From Conus ventricosus (taxonomy: Eukaryota; Mollusca; Gastropoda; Neogastropoda; Conidae), in contig CM031620.1 of the NCBI GenBank assembly GCA_018398815.1, positions 57,125,123 to 57,137,622 on the forward strand: a stretch of 12,500 nucleotides of DNA. The letters run 5' to 3'. This document shows, piece by piece, positions 1-7,724 of the stretch; position 1 is the stretch's first letter; the number at the start of each line of letters is the position of its first letter. The notes beneath the pieces were generated by a model, which saw only the letters and a list, made by a program, of their open reading frames with translations, had not been told where the DNA came from and made no database searches. The translations under genes and the position numbers were made by a program.

Positions 1-145
1 TCCCAGGCCGCATTCAGGAAAGGATATTCAACATTTGACCATATATTTACATTAAATGCAATTATAGAAAATGTTTTTCAAAAAGAGGAGGGAAGCTTTA
101 TGCCTGTTTTGTAGATCTGAAGAAGGCCTTTGACTCCGTTCAACG
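1..145 (+). pseudogene. LINE reverse transcriptase fragment, near-duplicate of 2423-2568
   Basis: This is a partial RT segment cut by the left window edge. It covers the region before motif A and motif A itself (the KKAFDS box, around 120-135). It matches 2423-2568 almost base for base: I count one substitution (C at 136, T in the other copy) and one missing A in the run at about 68-72. The missing base breaks the reading frame, so the fragment reads into a stop. Identity ends sharply at 145/146, where endonuclease-coding sequence of another LINE subfamily begins. Such high identity in otherwise decayed elements points to a recent duplication. It cannot be functional by itself. Confidence 0.85.
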
Positions 146-2337
146 GAAGGGGGGTGATGATCAAGCGTCTTTTCGCACGTCTAAAGACACTGTTCTAAAT
201 GAATTTGGTATATATTTGTTGAATGTTTGTGAGTGTTTTGAGTTATCCATTTTGAATGGGGCCGTTAAAGGCGATATTGATCTTGGCAACTTTACATACA
301 TTTCTCCGACTGGATGTAGCATTGTTGACTATGCCATAATGTCAAAACGTTTAATTAGTCACTGTGTATCTTTGCATGTCAGACCAAGAATAGAGTCAAA
401 ACATATGCCTGTAAAAGTCATATTGAAGTCACAATTTAGCAGCTCCACTAATGATTCTTTACCAGAAAAATCGTACGCATTTGAGAAATTAATTTGGGAT
501 GGAAGTAAAATTGAAGAGCTTAGAAAAAATATTGAATCAGACGATTTCACGCTTCGCTTGGAAAATGCTACTCTTGTTGTTCACGATGACGTAAGCAAAG
601 CCGTTGACATTTTTAATGATGCGTTACTTTCTGCTAGTCAATGTATGATGAAAACTATTGTAGTTGGTAAAGAAAAATCAAATGTATGGTTTGACCAAGA
701 ATGTCGGCAGCACAGAAAGGAGCTCAGACACGATCTGCGACAGTTATATTGTGTTCGTACAAATAAGGATATCGAAGACATAAACAATATTGAAAATGTT
801 GACAAAGAAGAGAGGTTAAGGGCAGATTACAACCAAAAACGTAGAGATTACAAAAGGTCATTAGAATATAAACGAAAACAACATCGGCAAGAAGTTTTAG
901 AATCTCTCAATGAAAATATTAACAACTCTTCTGGCTTTTGGAATAAAATTAAGTCCTGTATGTATAAGAAACCTGCTACAAATGCTATTTCTGAAGAAGA
1001 CTGGTACAACCATTTTTGTGACGTATTTCAGTCTGATGTAAATATAGACAATGTAGAAAACGCTAACATGAAAACGAGTCCCAGCAGAGTGAATGCTTTA
1101 ATCACTTCAACACAGAGACTCTTGAATGCAAAAATCACTGAATCTGAGGTGTACGCAGCTGTCCGCTCCTTGAAAAATGGAAAAGCAGCAGGGCCTGATG
1201 GAATTATTGGGGAAATATTTAAAAATTCGATCTGTACTATTGCTCCCTTTTTAGTTATTTTATTCAATGTCTTGTTTGCTTCGGGGAAGTTTCCTTTACA
1301 GTGGACAGAAGCAATAATACAACCACTCTTTAAAAAGGGTGACATTAGTTTACCTGATAACTATAGGGGAATTTCCCTATTGAACATCTGCAGCAAAATT
1401 TACAGCCGTATACTAACCACTAGGTTAACAAAGTGGATAGAGGAAAATAACGTTATCAATGATTGTCAAGCTGGCTTTAGGAAAACTTATAGAACAATTG
1501 ACTATATATTTACATTATACTCTTTCATTCAAAAACAATTATTATTGCATAAGAAACTGTATGTTGCATTTATTGACTTTAAGAAAGCTTTTGACTCGGT
1601 TATACGTAATAATTTATGGTCTGTTTTGAAGAAAAAAGGAATTGATGGGAAAATATATCGAGCTTTAATTAGCATGTATAATGTAGTCAAAGCAAGAGTG
1701 AGAAATTGCAACAGAATAGGTGAAGCATTTAGCTGTCCAATTGGGTTAAAGCAAGGGAAATTTGCAGTCCAGTTCTGTTCTCCATATTCATTAATGAGTT
1801 AGCAGAAGAAATAATTAGAAAAGGGAAACACGGGCTTCAGCTCTTACCAGATTTCTTAGAACTTGTTATTTTGATGTTTGCAGATGACATAATTTTATTC
1901 TCCGACTCTGTTGTGGGGCTTCAACATCAGTTAAATACTTTACACGATACGGCAATAAAGCTTGGTTTGACTGTTAATCTAAGTAAATCAAATGTAGTGG
2001 TATTTAGAAATGGTGGCTATCTATCAGATAAAGAGCAATGGCTGTATTGGCATTCCAAGATGACTGTGTTGAATATGTACAGATACCTAGGAATTATTCT
2101 TTCTACAAGGATGTCCTTTACGCACAGTTTTAAAGATATGGCTAGCAAGGCTAAACGCAAAGTGATACAAATTTTCAGGCTTCTATGGTCTCTAGGTGAA
2201 AAGTCCCCAGTTATATTTTTCAAGCTGTTTGATGCCCAGATCCAGCCCATACTTAGTTATGGTGCTGAGGTGTGGGTCTAACGAGCAATGTTGATATTTT
2301 GGAAAAGGTTCATCTTTTTGCATTGAAAAGATTCCTT
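146..2337 (+). pseudogene. LINE copy A: ORF2 remnant (APE endonuclease C-end + reverse transcriptase), 5'- and 3'-truncated
   Basis: Non-LTR retrotransposon polyprotein remnant; intact relatives nick target DNA and reverse-transcribe their RNA into it. Frame 3 is open from the junction at about 150, upstream of the first possible start, so the true N-terminus is missing. The end of an APE-type endonuclease is visible (SIVDYAIMS near 325-350, then ESKHMPV with the conserved His codon at 402-404). A charged linker with a WFDQEC box follows (about 690). The RT then shows GPDGI (about 1192), NYRGISLLN (about 1357), motif A FIDFKKAFD (catalytic Asp codon 1575-1577) and FADD (1877-1888). A net one-base loss at 1758-1768 destroys the box after GLKQG and shifts to frame 2; a second one-base loss in the G run at 2274-2276 shifts to frame 1. 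The copy ends inside the KRFL motif at about 2337. The clade is probably within the I/Jockey/CR1 assemblage, unresolved. Confidence 0.88.
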
Positions 2338-4024
2338 ATTGAGTTTAATAAGCAAATGTTACACCGCTATACTAAATAAAAGACTAGTAAAATGGATTGA
2401 AAATCATAATAAGTTGACGGAGTCCCAGGCCGCATTCAGGAAAGGATATTCAACATTTGACCATATATTTACATTAAATGCAATTATAGAAAAATGTTTT
2501 TCAAAAAGAGGAGGGAAGCTTTATGCCTGTTTTGTAGATCTGAAGAAGGCCTTTGACTCTGTTCAACGCGAGCCCCTATTTGATTTTCTATCAAAACAAG
2601 GTGTTCATGGGAAGTCCAAGAATGCTGTCATGGCCGTATACAATTCTGTGGTATCTTGTCTAAGGGTTGAAGACAAACTGATTTTTTTTGATTGTCCAGT
2701 CGGTCTAAGACAAGGTTGCATATTAAGCCCAGTTCTCTTTTCTATATTTATGAACGAAATTGCAGCATCCCTGAATGAGAATGATATGCATAAGATTCAG
2801 TTGCTACCTGGGATTGTTGAACTGTTTCTTCTTCTTTTTGCTGATGATATCGTCCTCTTGTCTGACACTGCCAGGGGTCTTCAGAATCAGATTCATATCC
2901 TTAACGATGCTTGCAAAAGTTTGTTTCTAAATATAAATGAAGACAAAACTAAAGTGATGGTTTTCCGAAAGGGTGTTTTTTTTTTGGTAGATGCGAAAAG
3001 TGGAACTTGGGAGACACTGAATTGGAGGTAGTCAATGAATGCAATGACTTGGGATTTGTTTTTACAACAAAAATGAGTCTGAACAAGGGAGTTGAGACCC
3101 TTGCAGTGAAGGACAGGAGGGCATGTGTCGAATGCATCAAATGTATCTGTAAATTGAATGACATCTCGAAGACTTGGGTTTTTTTTCAAGATTTTTGATG
3201 CTCAGGTTCAGCCTGTATTGATGCATGCATGCGAAATGTGGGGGCTACATAGGCTAAATAGCATTGAAACTGTCCATACTTCAGCCTGCAAACGTTTTCT
3301 TGGGGTTTCTTTAAAAGTACCCAATAAATGTGTGTATGGTGAAACTGGCAGGCATCCATTGTACATCAATAGTGCTGTTAGATGTGTCAATTATTGGTCA
3401 AAGCTCTTAAAGATGGATTTATCAAGACTACCTCGCCAAGCGTATTCAATGCTCGTTAATATGGACGTAAGGGTAAAGTATGCTGGGCATCAATGATAAA
3501 AAATACATTGTTTAATTTGGGATTCGGCTACGCATGGTTAAACCAAGGAGTGGGCCATGAAATTTCTTACATTTTAATGTTTAAACAAAGGCTGGTAGAT
3601 AATTACATGCAAGACTGGAACAGCTCGATTTTGAACAGTGATACTTACATGACGTATCGCTTGTTTAAAATCACTTTTGAAACGGAAAGATACTTTGAAT
3701 AGATGTTTTCGGGATTGTCTGGTAAAGCTACGGATTGGTGTCCTCTCAATAAATGGTTCATCGTTCAGAAGAACATTCAGCGAAAATTTGACTGGCTTAT
3801 GCATTATATGCGATGCCATAGAAGGTGAAAATCATTTGATTTTCACTTGCCCTATATATGCAGAAATCAGAAATAAATATTTGGGTGACATTATCAAACA
3901 GTATGGTCAGTATGCAAAAATCCTGAAATATGGTTCAATCGAATACGTTTGGAAACTTGCGATATGTCTTTTTTACGCTCTTCGCCAAAGACAAGTTTAC
4001 ATGGAAGATGATCCAGATCTGTAA
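2338..4024 (+). pseudogene. LINE copy B: reverse transcriptase C-terminal two-thirds with CCHC knuckle, frame-broken
   Basis: Second non-LTR retrotransposon, of a different subfamily from copy A; by eye roughly half the RT residues agree. It starts abruptly at the RT box SLISKCY, lacking the endonuclease and the N-terminal RT. Visible motifs are motif A FVDLKKAFD (Asp codon 2537-2539), GLRQGCILSPVLFSIF (about 2702-2750), FADD (2837-2848) and KVMVFRKG (about 2951). The C-terminal half contains a GETGRHPLYI box (about 3340) and a C-x2-C-x7-H-x4-C motif (codons at 3800, 3809, 3833, 3848), as in many LINE ORF2 ends. The stop is at 4022-4024. Four frame breaks lie after FADD: about 2994 (-1), 3178-3186 (+1, T run), about 3470 (-1, G run) and 3691-3693 (+1, T run). 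The RT core from 2338 to about 2990 is uninterrupted. Confidence 0.88.
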
Positions 4025-4175
4025 TGTTTTCCAAAATGGAATCTATTCATATGTCTTTAATTTATCATAACCGATGCTATATTTTACTCTTCCATGCGTA
4101 GCCTATAATTATTTTAATTACTATAATTACTTGGATCGTTAAAACGTACCTCTATCTAGTCATGACCATATATAC
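4025..4175 (+). other. Probable 3' untranslated region of LINE copy B (proximal part)
   Basis: AT-rich non-coding sequence between the copy B stop codon and the TA that flanks the first Tc1-like element. No frame or known motif is visible. Its position makes it the natural 3' untranslated region of the retrotransposon, interrupted by the DNA transposon at 4178. Confidence 0.5.
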
Positions 4176-4177
4176 TA

Positions 4178-4196
4178 CGCACAAAAGTTAAGGATC
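4178..4196 (+). repeat. Left terminal inverted repeat of Tc1-like element 1
   Basis: Nineteen bases that pair with 5745-5764 in inverted orientation with one mismatch and one single-base indel. TA precedes it at 4176-4177. It is the probable transposase-binding end. Confidence 0.8.
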
Positions 4197-4411
4197 GGTA
4201 TGTGAAAACAGGTGCGTAATAAACTCAGCCAAATTGTCATGAATTCTTGTTCAGCTGTAAGTGGGCGATGTTGTGTTAGTGCGAAAATTGCACGGGATTC
4301 TCTACTACTGAGCTGGGCCGCAAACGGAAAAGCGGAAACTTGCGAAAAATGACCTTGTTTTGGACCGTTCTGCCTGAACACATTGCACTTGCCAGATGGA
4401 AAAACCATTAT

Positions 4412-4420
4412 GCACGTGCA
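4412..4420 (+). promoter_or_regulatory. Palindromic E-box (GCACGTGC) upstream of transposase 1
   Basis: The sequence GCACGTGCA contains the CACGTG core typically bound by basic helix-loop-helix factors. It lies 52 bases before the TATA-like box at 4464. The same string occurs at a similar place in the second, unrelated Tc1-like element (9729-9737). Function is inferred from arrangement only. Confidence 0.35.
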
Positions 4421-4463
4421 AGCACTGCTGTTTATGTGTGAGATGCTGTCGCTCGCTTGGCTT

Positions 4464-4468
4464 TATAA
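4464..4468 (+). promoter_or_regulatory. TATA-like box for transposase 1
   Basis: TATAA within CTTTATAAGA lies about 40 bases ahead of the ATG at 4504, a spacing compatible with a short 5' leader. The GGCTTTATAAG context resembles GCCTTTATAAAG in the second element. Confidence 0.45.
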
Positions 4469-4503
4469 GAAGACATTCCACCAGTAGTAGGCCTGATCTA
4501 ACA

Positions 4504-5528
4504 ATGCCTCCACGACGAAAATTAAGCGAGTTGGATAGGGGACGAGCTGTTGCATGATTCCAAGATGGTGTTCCCAAGCGAGAAGTGGCCAGGCGACTTC
4601 ATGTGTCCATCTCGGTCATTGTCCGACTGATTCAACGCTTCACAGCCACTGGATTGTCCATGAAAGACGCAGATCTGGTCGACCGAAGAAGACAACCCCA
4701 CGTGACGATGGTCTCATTGAACGACAAGCCCTGCAGACAAGAACAGCCTCTTCCAGCATCATTCAAAGGCAGTTCAGGGTGGCTATTAACATCAACATCA
4801 GCCAGCAGACCATACGGAACCGCCTACATGGGTTTAATCTCCGTTCTCGTCGCCCAGCAGTACGGCCACGCTTAACTCCAGCCCATAGGGCAGCACGCCG
4901 CGCCTTCTGCGTACGTCACGTGAGGTGGACACGTCAGCAATGGTCCCAGGTCCTGTTCAGTGATGAATCACGCTTCACCCTTCACCACAACGACGGCCGA
5001 CTGAGGGTCTGGAGGCGTCCAGGGCAACGCTTTATTGACGCCACTGTCCAAGAAAAGGTGGCCTTTGGTGGAGGTTCTGTAATGGTCTGGGGGGCCTTCA
5101 GCCTTCACCACAGAACACCCTTGTATCATGTACAGGGTAACCTGACTGGCATCCGATACCGGGATAAGATCCTTCGACCGCTGGCTGTGCCTACACTGCA
5201 ACAGATGGGACCGAGGGCTGTCTACCAGGATGACAACGCTCGCCCCCACAGGGAAAGGGTGGTCAACGACTTCCTTCAGCAGTCTGGAGTCAACAGAATG
5301 GAGTGACCAGCATGCAGTCCCGATCTCAACCCGATTGAGAACCTCTGGGATGAGCTGGATCGCAAAGTGAGGAGCCACCCCCCTCCCAGGGATGCCCAAC
5401 ACCTCTACCAGATGCTGCAGGCTAAGTGGCAGGCGCTTCCACAGAGGATCTTCACCAACCTGGTCAACTCGATGAGGACTCGCTGCGTAGAGTGCCAGAA
5501 CAGCCATGGTGGTTACACGCATTACTGA
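4504..5528 (+). pseudogene. Tc1-like transposase pseudogene 1 (DD34E)
   Basis: Cut-and-paste transposase of the Tc1 branch of the IS630/Tc1/mariner superfamily. The ATG at 4504 follows a TATA-like box and starts MPPRRKLSE; the frame runs to TGA at 5526-5528, about 341 codons, normal for the family. The N-terminal helix-turn-helix region (KREVARRLHVS, about 4576-4608) binds the element ends, followed by an AT-hook-like GRPKK (4677-4691). The catalytic triad is visible: Asp in SDESRF (4962-4964), Asp in DDNARPH (5232-5234) and Glu in LNPIEN (5337-5339), with 34 residues between the last two. Three lesions break it: TGA at 4555-4557 and TGA at 5304-5306, each where relatives have Trp (TGG to TGA), and loss of one base near 4654-4656. 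All catalytic residues survive. Confidence 0.92.
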
Positions 5529-5676
5529 GCTTTTGGGAGCATCAGTAATGCCTGTCTTGTGATTTCAATGACTTTGGGAAATCAAATTTGGATACGTACC
5601 CACTTTAATCAAATCTACACACCAAACGATTGCTCGAGATTGAAGCAATTGTGTATCCTTATCACTAAAGATTGGA

Positions 5677-5682
5677 ATTAAA
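5677..5682 (+). terminator. Possible poly(A) signal (ATTAAA) of transposase 1
   Basis: ATTAAA lies about 150 bases after the transposase stop and inside the element. It is the commonest variant of the animal polyadenylation signal, but such hexamers are frequent by chance in AT-rich sequence. Confidence 0.25.
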
Positions 5683-5744
5683 TGTTGGCCAAACTTCAAC
5701 GCATTGACTTTCTTATTTTGACAGTTATGAATGTTTGTGAAAGT

Positions 5745-5764
5745 GATCCTTAACTTTTTGTGTG
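5745..5764 (-). repeat. Right terminal inverted repeat of Tc1-like element 1
   Basis: The inverted counterpart of 4178-4196, followed directly by TA at 5765-5766. Together the two ends define the 1587-bp element. Confidence 0.8.
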
Positions 5765-5766
5765 TA

Positions 5767-5860
5767 GCTTATTTGTGTGTGTATGTTTGTGCATATTTGC
5801 TCATGTTACATGACCCCTTTCTAAGGGCTGGTGGCCTACAGATTAAAATTTTGTTCATTG
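5767..5860 (+). other. Probable distal 3' end of LINE copy B resuming after the Tc1 insertion
   Basis: Non-coding sequence rich in TGT that includes ATGACCCC followed by CTAAGGG, and an ATTAAA at about 5842. It leads straight into the simple repeat at 5861. Many invertebrate LINEs of this type end with a comparable AT-rich tail and then a short tandem repeat. The assignment rests on position and general resemblance, not on an alignment. Confidence 0.35.
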
Positions 5861-5893
5861 TCAACTCTTTCTCTCTGTCTCTCTCTCTCTCTC

Positions 5894-5924
<31 letters not shown>

Positions 5925-6174
5925 TCACTCTCTCTCTCCTCTCTCTCTTCAACTCTCTCTGTCTTCAGCTCTCTCTCTTTTTCTCTCTGTTCAACTCTCT
6001 TTTTCCTCTCTCTCTCCCTTCTCTTTCTCTCCTCTCTCTCTCTCTTCAACCTCTCTCTCTTCAACTCTCCTTCTTCAACTCTCTCTCTCTCTCTTTCCAC
6101 TCTCTCTCTTCAACTCTCTCTCTCCTCTCTCTCTCTCACTCTTCCTCTCCTCTCTCTCTCTCTCTCCTCCTCTT
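5861..6174 (+). repeat. Pyrimidine-rich (CT)n tract with recurring TCAACTC interruptions
   Basis: About 314 bases almost wholly C and T on the plus strand. CT dinucleotides are broken by TCCT, TTT and a recurrent TTCAACTCTCT motif (near 5948, 5990, 6046, 6060, 6073, 6108). Open frames across it give only Ser/Leu-rich or Arg/Glu-rich translations and are artefacts. Near-mirror purine/pyrimidine tracts of this length can form triplex (H-)DNA. The first TCAACTC (5861) sits at the end of the presumed LINE tail. Confidence 0.9.
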
Positions 6175-6589
6175 CGAAAATAGGACTCCTGATACAAAAA
6201 ATCTAAAGATCGTTCTTCAGGTACGCGCTCCTTAAGAACTTGAGAGCTGACCTTTCGAGAAGAAACACGAAGACATATATTGTGGAAATTTGATGCTTTT
6301 TTAGTTGTTGCTGTTATTGTTGTTTTTTACAAAGAAGCTTTTCCTTGTCTGCCCTTTGGCTGACCTGAAGAAAGGCCCAGCGACAGCGAGGAAAGACCTG
6401 TTGACTGCAGAGAAGTCGTACTGACAGCAGGAAAGAACGCAGCCCGGGATTCTCTTCAGTGGACACGTAAGAGCGTGTGACGAAAGCTTGACTGTGTTGG
6501 GAGTTGTGCTGTCTTCACCTGTCAGCGAGACAGCAACGAGTGGGGCTTGCTGAATGCGCGCAGCAGTTCGCTCGCTTGCTGGTGGTGGT
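6175..6589. other. Unassigned non-coding sequence
   Basis: Ordinary-composition sequence, becoming GC-richer after 6360, with no open frame showing any recognisable protein. A GTAAGAG string at about 6468 resembles a splice donor, but there is no coding exon beside it. I see no RNA gene and no repeat unit here. Confidence 0.5.
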
Positions 6590-6609
6590 GGGGGGGGGGG
6601 GGGGGGGGG
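6590..6609 (+). repeat. Run of 20 G
   Basis: A G homopolymer preceded by three GGT triplets (6581-6589) and followed by AGG. It has strong G-quadruplex potential and is error-prone for sequencing, so its exact length is uncertain. Confidence 0.9.
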
Positions 6610-6999
6610 AGGTCATTCGACGGTGGGCGGGCTCTGCAGTCGTGAAGTCGGGCTAGTGCCCACAAGGGAAAACGCTTCTTTGGATATTCTGTCGTGTGGC
6701 GTCCAGTAGCCATCACACAGTGGCATCGGCCATGGAGCAAGATAAATCCCTAGACGTTTTCGTGGAATGCACTGCAATGTGCTTGCATCCTAGGTGAACA
6801 CAGCGCAGGCTTCCAAGGGTGACGCAGGATTGCTCCATGCTGGTTTGTTCAGCAGCTGAGGACGGTACTTTTCTGGGTCTCACTGGCACATGCGGGTGTG
6901 TATTTTTCTTTCTTTTTTTTTTATTTTCAAGATCGTAAACTTGACTTAGTTCTCTTCGCTCCTTGAGTAGCGTAGGGCCTCAACAGCAACCTACCACCT
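6610..6999. other. Unassigned non-coding sequence
   Basis: GC-rich at first, then with a T-rich patch at 6905-6930. No supported open frame, RNA gene or repeat. The T-rich patch ending in TTTTCAAG resembles a weak splice acceptor, but nothing coding follows. Confidence 0.45.
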
Positions 7000-7475
7000 C
7001 CGTCTGTCCCTGGCACAGGTCTTGATCCCCCCACACCCCCCACCCCCAGGTCAGGCTGGAGGCTCCCAGCTCGTTTAGCAAGCTTCTACAGCTTCCTGAT
7101 GGGTTTGGCTGCAGCGCGTCAGAAGTCTCCTAGGTGGAGCCCCAGATCCCCTCAAAACTGAGTTGGTGTTAGTTTCGCTGTTGATGGTTTCCGTAACTAA
7201 TGTTTGTTTTTTTCGGTGAGTGAGTAGTTATCCCACTGCACAACCCCCAGCCGGAGGACCAGGGTGTATCGTTCTGTCTGGCTCCTGCCCCACAGACCTG
7301 TTGAGCATGGTTGAACCTGCCAGGGGTCGAAGCCCCCGCACCACATAGCTCTGGGGTCATTGGAGCACGCAAGCTGCCCCACCAACGCCAAGGCGACACA
7401 CCATCGGGCCGGAAGATCGTAAAACGGTCATTAAAACAAATGAAACTGTAAAAAATAAAAAAAATAAAAAAAAAC
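7000..7475. repeat. Candidate dispersed repeat with A-rich end
   Basis: A GC-rich block ending in an A-rich tail on the plus strand (7448-7475, AAATAAAA-like). On the minus strand about 100 codons are open from 7477 to 7169, with a Gly/Ala/Trp-rich peptide unlike any domain I can name. From memory, similar peptides (with STPGRFNHAQQVCGAGA-type strings) recur in invertebrate genomes as part of dispersed repeats; I cannot verify this. A GGGTCGAAGCC string at 7324-7334 resembles a pol III B box, but I find no convincing A box. The block could therefore be a SINE-like element, a LINE 5' fragment or unique sequence. Confidence 0.3.
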
Positions 7476-7724
7476 AATCACATCATTGCACAATCTGCAT
7501 CAATACCATACGATGGGGAAAATATACAAAACTAGAATGTTGAAGACGTTCAGGCCAATTACCTCATCATCTCTTCTCAAATGTGTTCCTTTTGAAACAG
7601 TTTGAAAAACTACATTATATTGAACAGAAAAAAAAGAGAGAAAAAAAACAAAGAAAGAAAGGAAAAGAAACACAAACCAGAATGATAAGCTAAGTTAGAG
7701 AATACACTTCCATGTTTGGAAAGC
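7476..7724. other. AT-rich spacer with purine-rich stretch
   Basis: Non-coding. It contains an A/G-rich patch at about 7626-7672 built of AAAG-like words. No gene or RNA signal is visible. Confidence 0.5.

Larger units (their letters stand above)
4178..5764 (+). mobile_element. Tc1-like DNA transposon 1 (about 1.59 kb, TIRs, TA flanks)
   Basis: The left end (4178-4196) and the reverse complement of the right end (5745-5764) match over about 19 bases, sharing CACAAAA-GTTAAGGATC with one substitution and one A indel. Both ends are bordered by TA (4176-4177 and 5765-5766), as expected for Tc1/mariner insertion. The 1587-bp length and a single transposase frame with a DD34E triad fit the superfamily. 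The coding strand is plus. The element lies just after LINE copy B, and LINE-like 3' sequence seems to resume beyond it, so it probably inserted into that LINE. With a broken transposase it could move only if helped in trans. Confidence 0.85.

Noticed and set aside
1..4024. LINE A inserted into LINE B with a target-site duplication
   Set aside because: The duplicated segment is at least 145 bp and copy A lacks its 5' and 3' ends, which does not fit a normal target-primed insertion. Tandem duplication or recombination fits better.
4968..5522. 184-codon minus-strand open frame
   Set aside because: It lies opposite the transposase 1 coding strand, which shows the full set of family motifs. It is a shadow frame.
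5731..6235. Ser/Leu-rich open frames (150 and 134 codons) and the Arg/Glu-rich reverse frame
   Set aside because: They are explained entirely by the CT/GA simple repeat.
6468..6474. Splice donor (GTAAGAG), with acceptor-like sites at about 6930 and 11434, as a host gene
   Set aside because: No coding exon or protein similarity lies beside any of these sites, and such short strings are common by chance.
7324..7334. tRNA gene or firm tRNA-derived SINE call from the B-box-like string
   Set aside because: No A box at the right distance and no cloverleaf could be drawn, so only a low-confidence repeat is reported.
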